Shown: piece after piece, positions 1 through 5,508 of the stretch
Layout: the number at the start of each line of letters is the position of its first letter
How positions within the stretch are numbered: the first letter of the stretch is position 1
Notes under the pieces: model-generated
The model's input: the letters and a program-made list of their open reading frames with translations, nothing else
What the model was told of the DNA's origin: nothing
Databases searched by the model: none
Program-made: the position numbers and the translations under genes
NCBI GenBank assembly: GCA_016763335.1
Contig: JAESUD010000218.1
Span: 1-6,431, forward strand
Direction: 5' to 3'
DNA length: 6,431 bases
Source of the DNA: Emcibacteraceae bacterium
GTDB taxonomy: Bacteria > Pseudomonadota > Alphaproteobacteria > Sphingomonadales > Emcibacteraceae

Positions 1-495
1 GAAGCGGTGGATTTCTCCGAGCAGAGTTTTGCCAGTCATATGAATATTAATTTGCGCGGGCCTATGCAGCTTAGTCGCGGCCTTCATAAGATACTTAAGG
101 ATGAAGATAGAGGCAGCATTGTCAATATTCTTGATAGTAAAGTTTTTTCCTTAAATGCTGATTTTTTTAGTTACAGTTTAAGCAAATTTGGTCTTTATGG
201 TGCCACAGAAATGATGGCACAGGCATTAAGTCCAAAAGTGCGTGTTAACGGCATCGCCCCCGGCCTTACGTTAATTAGCGAAACCCAGTCTGCTGAAAAC
301 TTTGAACTTGCCAGTCATTTAAACTTTGTCGGTGCGCCGATAAATGTTGAACATATCGCCGCGACGGCACTTTACTTAATTGAAACGACGTCAATTAACG
401 GTGCTGTTATTCCGGTAGACGGCGGACAAAAGATGATGAATTTTACCAAAGATGTGGTCAACGTCGCTACCGGTATATTAGAGAAAAATAAATAA
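1..495 (+). CDS. SDR-family oxidoreductase, pteridine-reductase-like, 5' partial
   Basis: The frame is open from the first base and ends at TAA 493-495, giving 164 visible residues. The family usually has 240-260, so the N-terminal NAD(P)-binding Rossmann half lies outside the window. What remains shows the SDR helix NINLRGPMQLS, the catalytic YSLSK (Tyr codon 172-174, Lys 184-186), the VRVNGIAPGLTL cofactor loop and the C-terminal VIPVDGG. Where classical SDRs have the catalytic Ser (NISS), this protein has NILDS. The Asp (codon 133-135) lies exactly 13 residues before the Tyr, the spacing of Asp181/Tyr194 in Leishmania pteridine reductase PTR1. This suggests an NADPH-dependent reductase acting on a pterin or folate (FolM/PTR1-like), but the substrate is inferred. 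The GTG at position 7 is internal, not the true start. The SDR assignment is secure and the substrate is not. Confidence 0.9.
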   Translation, partial: EAVDFSEQSFASHMNINLRGPMQLSRGLHKILKDEDRGSIVNILDSKVFSLNADFFSYSLSKFGLYGATEMMAQALSPKVRVNGIAPGLTLISETQSAENFELASHLNFVGAPINVEHIAATALYLIETTSINGAVIPVDGGQKMMNFTKDVVNVATGILEKNK

Positions 496-496
496 T

Positions 497-1294
497 CTAA
501 AGCTCGATGTCTACCATCACTGGCGCGTGGTCGGATGGTTTTGTCCATGCCCTTACATCTTCCAAGACTTTCATGGATTTCATGTTGCCTTTAAGCGGTT
601 GACTGCACCAGACGTGGTCTAGTCTGCGGCCTTTATTGGAAACACGCCAATCGCGGGCGCGGTATGACCACCAACTATAAAGGCGTTCAGGTTCGGGCAC
701 GAAATGGCGCATAACATCGAACCAGTTATGGGCTTCTTGCACAGAATTTAATGCGTCGCACTCGGCGGGTGTGTGACTAACGACTTTGATTAATTGTTTG
801 TGGGACCAGACATCACTTTCTAGCGGGGCAATATTCAGATCACCAACAATAATATGTTTTCCGTCTTGCGGCAGTTCATGAGCCCAATTTGTCATTTCGG
901 CAAGAAAATCCATTTTATGGGCAAATTTATCATCCAATGCAATATCCGGCACATCCCCGCCGGCGGGCACATAAAAATTATGAAGTTTGATACCGTTTTC
1001 AAACTGTGTTTCCACATGGCGTGCGTCGCCTTTATCACACCAGTTAATGCGATTGTTTGAAGTGATCGGTAATTTGCTGAGCGTTGCGACACCGTGATAG
1101 CTTTTTTGTCCGGCAAGGGCATGATGGGTAAGGCCATGTTTGTTAAAAATATCCGCGGGGAACATATGATCCTGTACTTTGGTTTCTTGAAGGCAGAGGA
1201 TATCGGGATTATATTGCGTAAGCAGTTGATCAACGAGTTCTAATCGTGCGCGAACGCTGTTTATGTTCCATGTAATAAGACGAATTTTTGTCAT
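497..1294 (-). CDS. xthA: Exodeoxyribonuclease III (AP endonuclease)
   Basis: A 265-residue cytoplasmic enzyme of the exonuclease/endonuclease/phosphatase fold. The family cleaves DNA 5' of abasic sites and degrades duplex DNA 3' to 5' in base-excision repair. E. coli ExoIII has 268 residues, so this is full length. Visible motifs are TWNINSVRARL (Asn10), LQETK (Glu37, metal ligand), HNFYVPAGGD (Tyr108), GDLNIAP (Asp152 and Asn154), LYSWWSYR (DNA-contacting Trp region, 205-212), RLDHVW (224-229) and SDHAPV (Asp255/His256 catalytic pair). All key residues are present. The ATG at 1294 was chosen because AAAGG (1303-1307) lies 8 nt upstream; a TTG one codon earlier (1297) is possible but less likely. 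It lies 19 nt after the 201-aa gene and is probably cotranscribed with it. Its TAG is one base from the stop of the convergent SDR gene. Confidence 0.97.
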   Translation of the reverse strand: MTKIRLITWNINSVRARLELVDQLLTQYNPDILCLQETKVQDHMFPADIFNKHGLTHHALAGQKSYHGVATLSKLPITSNNRINWCDKGDARHVETQFENGIKLHNFYVPAGGDVPDIALDDKFAHKMDFLAEMTNWAHELPQDGKHIIVGDLNIAPLESDVWSHKQLIKVVSHTPAECDALNSVQEAHNWFDVMRHFVPEPERLYSWWSYRARDWRVSNKGRRLDHVWCSQPLKGNMKSMKVLEDVRAWTKPSDHAPVMVDIEL

Positions 1295-1313
1295 CAAGGT
1301 AGCCTTTGATCTA

Positions 1314-1919
1314 TTAAAATATATTCAGGGTGTTGCCAGCAATACCCAGCGGCCAGTGACCGTTCTCATAAAGTTGGAATTTGAGGGCGAATGGATGATT
1401 TTCTTCTTCACCAGCGGCAATTACCAGTGCTGCCTGATAACAGGCTTGAACTGCTTGACCAATAGCGGCACGGAGGAGTTCTTCGTCCTCGACGCCCCAT
1501 TTGATGGACGCGCCTTCAACGGCTTTGGTGATTGCTTCTGCGGCTTTTCCGGTAATATTGGTAAGGGCAACTTCAAGCACGTCTTCTTCTATAAACTCAA
1601 GAGTATTAGTGATTAATGATGCGGCCAATTGTTCTTCGACTTCCCAGGCGGGGCTGTTCCAGTCATTGGTTTCAAGGCAGGTAATAGCATCCTGCCAGTC
1701 GGGGACTTCTGCAGGATAGCTTTCAGGAAAACCCAAAGCTTCAAGGTAATTCCGAGCGGCACTTATAGTTTTCGGTTCTAATTTTTCACCGATACGTGAA
1801 AACCAATTTGTTTTTTCAATAAGATTAGCAAAACGCGCCACTTGCATGAGTGTGGGATATTCTTCGCTAACGTCAAAATCTTCAAATTCGTCGTCGTCGG
1901 GTTCATTATTGTCTGTCAT
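1314..1919 (-). CDS. Conserved-looking acidic protein of unknown function, 201 aa
   Basis: I do not recognise this family. The ATG at 1917-1919 is preceded by a good ribosome site (TAAGGAAAT, AAGGA about 5 nt upstream), so the gene is very probably real. The protein is strongly acidic, especially at residues 1-20 (DDDEFEDFD). It has no signal peptide or membrane segment, so it should be cytoplasmic. The middle has a Trp-containing stretch (VPDWQDAITCLETNDWNSPAWEV split over about 93-113). This is followed by helical, Ala/Glu-rich segments (about 113-170), and the C-terminus ends LGIAGNTLNIF. No catalytic motif is apparent. It sits 19 nt upstream of xthA on the same strand, which suggests one transcript and perhaps a stress or repair setting, by inference only. 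A weak promoter-like pair (TTGTGG, 17 nt, TAATTT) lies between the upstream terminator and the start. Confidence 0.85.
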   Translation of the reverse strand: MTDNNEPDDDEFEDFDVSEEYPTLMQVARFANLIEKTNWFSRIGEKLEPKTISAARNYLEALGFPESYPAEVPDWQDAITCLETNDWNSPAWEVEEQLAASLITNTLEFIEEDVLEVALTNITGKAAEAITKAVEGASIKWGVEDEELLRAAIGQAVQACYQAALVIAAGEEENHPFALKFQLYENGHWPLGIAGNTLNIF

Positions 1920-1975
1920 TACATTTCCTTATAGATGCAAATTAGTCTGATCGGCGTCACTCCACAAGAATTATT

Positions 1976-2010
1976 GAAAATAAAAAACCCGGCCAGATAA
2001 CTGGCCGGGT
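1976..2010 (-). terminator. Strong Rho-independent terminator
   Basis: On the minus strand ACCCGGCCAG and CTGGCCGGGT form a perfect 10-bp GC-rich stem (2001-2010 with 1987-1996) closed by a 4-nt loop (1997-2000). TTTTTTATTTT follows. On the plus strand no T-tract follows the hairpin, so it acts on minus-strand transcripts. It would end both the predicted sRNA and readthrough from lolA, and it separates them from the 201-aa/xthA pair. Confidence 0.93.
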
Positions 2011-2026
2011 CAAACTTCAGTTTAAG

Positions 2027-2067
2027 GGAACAAGAGGGAGGGGAAAAAGGAAAAAACCTCTTGATCC
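2027..2067 (-). other. SL2: stem-loop with all-pyrimidine loop
   Basis: On the minus strand CAAGAGG (2057-2063) pairs perfectly with CCUCUUG (2031-2037). After a single U-U mismatch the stem extends by GGA/UCC (2065-2067 with 2027-2029). The 19-nt loop UUUUUUCCUUUUUCCCCUC contains no purine. Together with the start of the 3' arm it reads CCCCUCCC, complementary to the GGAGG core of Shine-Dalgarno sites. Confidence 0.55.
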
Positions 2068-2075
2068 AAAGACCA

Positions 2076-2118
2076 GAATAATAAATTTCAGAGGAAGGTC
2101 AGAAATGGTTTATTACCC
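2076..2118 (-). other. SL1: bulged stem-loop with CCUUCCUC loop
   Basis: On the minus strand UAAUAA (2110-2115) pairs with UUAUUA (2079-2084). A 3-nt ACC bulge (2107-2109) follows, then AUUUC/GAAAU (2102-2106 with 2085-2089) closes the 12-nt loop UGACCUUCCUCU (2090-2101). The base can extend by GGG/UUC with G-U pairs to 2116-2118 and 2076-2078. The stem is AU-rich and only moderately stable. It is the first of the two pyrimidine-loop hairpins of the predicted sRNA. Confidence 0.5.
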
Positions 2119-2132
2119 TAATCCATACTTTA

Positions 2133-2164
2133 TAAATGGGTATGATTGTAAAAATTTCAAGGGG
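2133..2164 (-). promoter_or_regulatory. RpoH (sigma-32) type heat-shock promoter
   Basis: On the minus strand CCCCTTGAA (2164-2156) is followed after 14 nt by ACCCATTTA (2141-2133). As I recall them, the sigma-32 elements are CCCTTGAA and CCCCATTTA, and the E. coli dnaK P1 promoter has the same 14-nt spacing. The -10 part matches 8 of 9 bases and the -35 core is complete. No comparable sigma-70 match lies at the same place. It points into the gap downstream of lolA, toward the predicted sRNA, with transcription starting near 2126. Confidence 0.65.
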
Positions 2165-2166
2165 AC

Positions 2167-2198
2167 TAATATTTATTAAATGGCTTAAATAAATATTA
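2167..2198. repeat. AT-only inverted repeat over the lolA stop codon
   Basis: TAATATTTATT (2167-2177) and AATAAATATTA (2188-2198) are perfect 11-bp inverted copies. The 10-nt spacer (2178-2187) can add two more pairs after one mismatch. The right arm includes the lolA stop codon (2196-2198), and the left arm ends 3 bp before the -35 element of the RpoH-like promoter. It has no GC pair and no adjacent U-tract, so it is not a typical terminator. It could be a 3'-end RNA structure or an AT-rich upstream element. Confidence 0.6.
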
Positions 2199-2870
2199 CC
2201 GTCTGGGGCCACGATTCCTTTGTGGTCTTGGGTCATCAAAAGTAAATAATTTTTTGTCGATGGGAATATTATATTCAGGATTTAGCAGGGCGATGCGTGT
2301 TGTATATCCCTGCACGTCAACCACTTCCCATGATTTTAACTCCATTGTCGATTCTTCGAATATCAACGTAATATAACCCTGGTCTTTTTGTTTCGGTTGC
2401 ATGACGGACATTTTGATCAAACCGGCAAAACGGATAATTTCAGGAATATCAATTTCTTTATCGGTTAAATTAATATGATCATCAACAAGGACGCTAAGGG
2501 GTGTTTTATCAATTGGCCAGCGACTTACCTGTTTTATTTCATAATCAATAAATGAAAGCATGTCGCCGTTGCTAACCACTAAAATGGGATTATCATTGTC
2601 ATATTCAAATCTTATTTTACCCGGCCGTTCTAAAAAAAGCGTACCTTCATCGACATTTCCTTGTGGCCCTCTTTGAATGAAGGTTGCTTTTAATGACCTT
2701 ATTCGGTTGAGGTTATCTTCTACTTTTATGAGGATTTTATCCCGTTCTTCACCGGAAATAACTGTCGGAGGAACCCCGAAGTCAACCATTTGTGCTTTAT
2801 CCTGAAACGCATAAGCCGCCTGTCCGTAGAGCAGGGAAATCAATATTGTATAAAAGAATAATTTAATCAT
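2196..2870 (-). CDS. lolA: Periplasmic outer-membrane lipoprotein carrier LolA
   Basis: A 224-residue secreted protein that should ferry lipoproteins from the LolCDE transporter across the periplasm. An N-terminal signal peptide is clear: MIK, a hydrophobic core at 4-19, and a likely AYA cleavage site after residue 21. The LolA beta-barrel pattern follows: NRIRSLKATFIQ (55-66), GTLFLERPGKIRFEY (76-90, where Arg82 aligns by eye with the conserved Arg of the RP motif), ILVVSNGDMLSFID (96-109) and the late strands YITLIFEES...ELKSWEVVD (166-185). Length is normal. The C-terminus is an unusual basic tail (residues 214-224, PRPQRNRGPRR). The start is ATG at 2868-2870 with AGGA 11 nt upstream, a rather long spacing. 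It follows ftsK by 72 nt without a visible terminator, so cotranscription is likely; ftsK-lolA linkage is common in proteobacteria. Many alphaproteobacteria seem to lack LolB. Confidence 0.93.
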   Translation of the reverse strand: MIKLFFYTILISLLYGQAAYAFQDKAQMVDFGVPPTVISGEERDKILIKVEDNLNRIRSLKATFIQRGPQGNVDEGTLFLERPGKIRFEYDNDNPILVVSNGDMLSFIDYEIKQVSRWPIDKTPLSVLVDDHINLTDKEIDIPEIIRFAGLIKMSVMQPKQKDQGYITLIFEESTMELKSWEVVDVQGYTTRIALLNPEYNIPIDKKLFTFDDPRPQRNRGPRR

Positions 2871-2942
2871 TTAATAACAAGTCCTGTTTCAATCCAGATA
2901 TTATTGTAGTTGTACATTAAGGTATAATTTAGACAATATAAT

Positions 2943-5354
2943 TTAATAATCCTGAGAATGATCGGCGACCAGAACTTCGCGCTTACCGACATGGTTGGCA
3001 CTGCTAACAACGCCCTCTCGTTCCATTTTTTCTATGATATTTGCCGCGCGGTTATAACCGATTTGTAATTGGCGTTGAATATAGCTGGTTGATGCTTTCT
3101 GATCCCGTGCGACGATGGCCACGGCGCGGTCATATAATTCGTCACCGCTCGGTTTACCGGCATTTGGGGTCATTTGCGAATTTTGTAAAAAATCTGAATC
3201 GAATCCTTCTTCCGGTTCTTCAATGATATTACTTATGTAAACTGGTTCGCCTTGTTTTTTTAGCGCTTCTACGACACGTTCAACTTCTTGGTCACTAACG
3301 AATGGTCCGTGTACACGGGTTATACGCCCGCCGCCGGCCATATGAAGCATATCGCCCATACCAAGCAATTGCTCGGCGCCCTGCTCGCCGAGTATAGTCC
3401 GGCTATCAATTTTAGAGGTCACCTGAAAAGCGACACGTGTTGGGAAGTTTGCCTTAATTGTGCCGGTGATCACGTCAACGGACGGACGCTGAGTTGCCAT
3501 AATAAGATGAATACCTGCGGCACGGGCCATCTGTGCTAGTCGTTGGATTAGCGCTTCGATGTCTTTACCGGCAACCAGCATCAAATCGGCCATTTCATCA
3601 ACGATAACAACAATCATTGGCAGTGGCGTCAGGTCAAGGCTTTCTTCTTCATAAATTGGTTTGCCAGTATCTGGATCAAAACCGGTTTGAACTTTGCGGA
3701 TGATATTTTCATCCTTCTGACGCGCCAGTTCCAGACGTTTATTATAGGCTGAGATATTGCGAACTTGAAGTTTTGCCATATTTTGATAGCGATGTTCCAT
3801 TTCCCGTACGGCCCATTTAAGGGCGACAACGGCTTTCTTGGGATCGGTGACAACCGGCGTTAATAAATGTGGAATGCCGTCATAAACGGATAATTCGAGC
3901 ATTTTAGGATCAACCATGATCAACCGGCATTGGGCGGGTGTCAGCTTATATATCAATGATAATATCATCACATTAATAGCAACAGATTTACCGGAACCGG
4001 TGGTTCCTGCCACGAGAAGATGCGGCATTGAGGCAATGTCGGCAATAACGGGTTCACCGCCAATATCCTTACCAAGTGCCATAGGGAGTTTTGCTTTGCT
4101 ATCTTCGTAAACATTGGATGATAATATTTCTCGCAAAGACACAATTTCCCGTTTGCTGTTCGGGAGTTCAATGCCGATAGCATTTTTACCGGGGACAACG
4201 GCGACGCGAGCTGAAATGGCACTCATGGAGCGGGCGATATCATCGGCCAAGTTGATCACACGGGATGATTTTGTTCCGGGTGCTGGTTCAAGTTCATAAA
4301 GGGTCACAACGGGCCCGGGGCGCACTTTGGTAATTTCACCTTTAACGCCAAAATCATCAAGAACCGACTCAAGCATTCTGGCATTTTGCTCAAGAGCATC
4401 ATGGGTAAGGCGCTCCTGTGCAGATAATGGTTTTGGTGTGCTGAGCAAGCTTAGGGACGGAAGGGCAAATTCCCCATCCGTGATAATATCAAGCATGGGT
4501 TGGCGTTCAATCGTTTCGCGCTTGCCAGCTTTAACATTTTTCTGTTCAGGATCAATTATGGGGATATTTCTTTTGGCATTTTGCGGGCTGCTTTTCATCG
4601 GCGGGTCTTTACGCGACCCGGATTTATTACGGCTGACATCAACTTCTGCACCTTCATTCTGTTTTCCTGTACGAGAAAACAGCCCTTTAATGTTAGCCAT
4701 TAAGGCGAATAGTTTTGAGAAGAACGTCGCGGCGATTAATTTAATGCCGGAATAAAGTGATTTCCACTCTGCGCGTTCCAGTCCGGAAGTATAGGCAAAA
4801 CAAAGCAATGTGAGCAGCCCCAAAAAGAAACCTACTAAAAGGGGATAAAAATCTATGCTGATCCAGGCAAAGAAGCTTTGAACATAACTGAACAGCATTT
4901 GCCCAAGAAAACCGCCTAACCCGACATTGGCTAGCGGCCAGCTATCATAAATCGGGATGGTCGTCATTGTCAGGGCAGCGGACATGACCAGAAACGGTAA
5001 CATCAGCAAATGCATGAAGATAAGAGGTAGGCCTTTTAGTGATATAATGCGCCAACCCCATGTCAGTAGCGGTAAAATGAGAATATAAGCACTAAGACCG
5101 AGGCTTTGCAATAATACATCCGAACTCCATGAGCCCGCAAGACCAAGTAGATTATTGGCCTCGCCATCAATGGCATTATTCCAGCTTGGGTCATTTATGT
5201 CATAGCTGAAGAAGGCTATGACACCGCCAAGAAACAAGATAATAAGTAATGAGCCCCAAATGCGAATAAACATTTTGGATAGAAACCCCATTACCGATGC
5301 TGGTAAAAGAGATTTCTTTGCTGATTTTTTAATAGTGTTACGTCTGCTCGCCAA
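2943..5354 (-). CDS. ftsK: DNA translocase FtsK
   Basis: An 803-residue septal DNA pump that anchors at the division site and moves chromosome dimers toward dif/XerCD. The N-terminal membrane domain spans about residues 30-190, with hydrophobic segments near 30-50, 80-100, 109-133 and 143-188 (four or five passes). A short, charged linker (about 190-310) follows, much shorter than in E. coli. The motor has the alpha domain at about 313-410 (VRPGPVVTLYELEPAPG at 345-360), Walker A GTTGSGKS (450-457, codons 3984-4007) and Walker B VIVDEMADL (Asp586/Glu587). It also has the FtsK sensor stretch LIMATQRPSVDVITG. The C-terminal gamma winged helix (about 737-797, YIQRQLQIGYNRAANIIEKM) is the part that reads KOPS sites and contacts XerD. 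All key residues are present. The start is TTG at 5352-5354: an in-frame TAG lies four codons upstream and AGGGA is well placed. The first in-frame ATG is codon 22. Confidence 0.98.
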   Translation of the reverse strand: MASRRNTIKKSAKKSLLPASVMGFLSKMFIRIWGSLLIILFLGGVIAFFSYDINDPSWNNAIDGEANNLLGLAGSWSSDVLLQSLGLSAYILILPLLTWGWRIISLKGLPLIFMHLLMLPFLVMSAALTMTTIPIYDSWPLANVGLGGFLGQMLFSYVQSFFAWISIDFYPLLVGFFLGLLTLLCFAYTSGLERAEWKSLYSGIKLIAATFFSKLFALMANIKGLFSRTGKQNEGAEVDVSRNKSGSRKDPPMKSSPQNAKRNIPIIDPEQKNVKAGKRETIERQPMLDIITDGEFALPSLSLLSTPKPLSAQERLTHDALEQNARMLESVLDDFGVKGEITKVRPGPVVTLYELEPAPGTKSSRVINLADDIARSMSAISARVAVVPGKNAIGIELPNSKREIVSLREILSSNVYEDSKAKLPMALGKDIGGEPVIADIASMPHLLVAGTTGSGKSVAINVMILSLIYKLTPAQCRLIMVDPKMLELSVYDGIPHLLTPVVTDPKKAVVALKWAVREMEHRYQNMAKLQVRNISAYNKRLELARQKDENIIRKVQTGFDPDTGKPIYEEESLDLTPLPMIVVIVDEMADLMLVAGKDIEALIQRLAQMARAAGIHLIMATQRPSVDVITGTIKANFPTRVAFQVTSKIDSRTILGEQGAEQLLGMGDMLHMAGGGRITRVHGPFVSDQEVERVVEALKKQGEPVYISNIIEEPEEGFDSDFLQNSQMTPNAGKPSGDELYDRAVAIVARDQKASTSYIQRQLQIGYNRAANIIEKMEREGVVSSANHVGKREVLVADHSQDY

Positions 5355-5360
5355 TGGTCT

Positions 5361-5365
5361 TCCCT
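5361..5365 (-). promoter_or_regulatory. Ribosome binding site deciding the ftsK TTG start
   Basis: AGGGA on the minus strand lies 6 nt before TTG 5354-5352. The TAG formed just upstream (5364-5366) is in frame, so no earlier start is possible. The next ATG is 21 codons in, which would cut off the basic N-terminal segment before the first membrane helix. Confidence 0.7.
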
Positions 5366-5394
5366 AAGTTTTACTGACATGATGATCAATATAA

Positions 5395-5422
5395 AATATA
5401 TTATCATTATGTGATAGAACAA
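5395..5422 (-). promoter_or_regulatory. Possible sigma-70 promoter for ftsK (weak)
   Basis: TTGTTC (5422-5417), a 16-nt spacer and TATATT (5400-5395, 5 of 6 to TATAAT) lie about 40 nt upstream of the ftsK start in a very AT-rich stretch. The -35 matches only 3 of 6. The spacer carries a small inverted repeat, TATCA-TTATG-TGATA (5402-5416). In AT-rich DNA such matches arise easily. The position, after the amt terminator and before ftsK, is the main support. Confidence 0.25.
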
Positions 5423-5476
5423 GGCAAATATATGGCTATATCAACAGTAAATATATGAAAATATCACTTTATTTAC

Positions 5477-5500
5477 AAAAAGTTGACGTCACGCCGTCAA
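5477..5500 (-). terminator. Probable Rho-independent terminator of amt
   Basis: Eight bases after the amt stop, the minus strand reads TTGACG (5500-5495), a 6-nt loop, CGTCAA (5488-5483), then C and five T (5481-5477). The stem is only 6 bp with three GC pairs, so termination may be partial. Position and orientation fit the end of the amt transcript and separate it from ftsK. Confidence 0.55.
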
Positions 5501-5508
5501 ATTGATGC

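Larger units (their letters stand above)
1976..2126 (-). ncRNA. Predicted small RNA with pyrimidine-rich loops, heat-shock promoter and own terminator
   Basis: This predicted transcript of about 150 nt runs from just after the RpoH-like promoter (-10 ending at 2133) to the strong terminator. The 5' end is an estimate, good to a few bases. By hand it folds into three elements. SL1 (about 2076-2118) has a 12-nt loop with CCUUCCUC. SL2 (2027-2067) has a 19-nt loop of only U and C and reads CCCCUCCC across the loop/stem border. SL3 is the terminator hairpin. No convincing ORF lies on this strand: the only ATG is followed at once by GAT TAG. The layout matches alphaproteobacterial trans-acting sRNAs that expose anti-Shine-Dalgarno CCUCC-type motifs in loops, some of which are RpoH-controlled. 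I cannot name a known family. Alternatives are a plain lolA 3' UTR or an attenuated leader for the downstream operon. Confidence 0.6.

Noticed and set aside
854..1233. Open frames on both strands inside xthA.
   Set aside because: They lie within the well-supported xthA frame, show no family motifs and are shadow ORFs.
2031..2044. GGGAGGGG on the plus strand, resembling the FtsK-orienting KOPS motif.
   Set aside because: KOPS is GGGNAGGG; the spacing of the A does not fit, and the stretch is better explained as the complement of the SL2 loop.
2021..2068. A 15-codon minus-strand ORF starting TTG within the predicted sRNA, ending shortly before the terminator, like an attenuator leader peptide.
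   Set aside because: It has no ribosome site, no run of regulatory codons, and its composition follows from the U/C-rich loop.
2105..2179. A 24-codon plus-strand ORF (ATG 2105, TAA 2177-2179) with a strong SD-like AGGAAGG six bases upstream.
   Set aside because: The SD-like motif is the reverse complement of the SL1 pyrimidine loop, no plus-strand promoter is visible, the ORF runs against all neighbouring genes, and the peptide has no recognisable feature. It remains a minor alternative.
2871..2942. A promoter between ftsK and lolA (for example TACAAT at 2903-2908 on the minus strand).
   Set aside because: No -35 element at a suitable distance was found and there is no terminator after ftsK, so cotranscription explains the gap.
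3629..4755. Several 60-140-codon open frames within ftsK, on both strands.
   Set aside because: The ftsK frame is conserved throughout with intact Walker motifs, and the others have no family features or ribosome sites.
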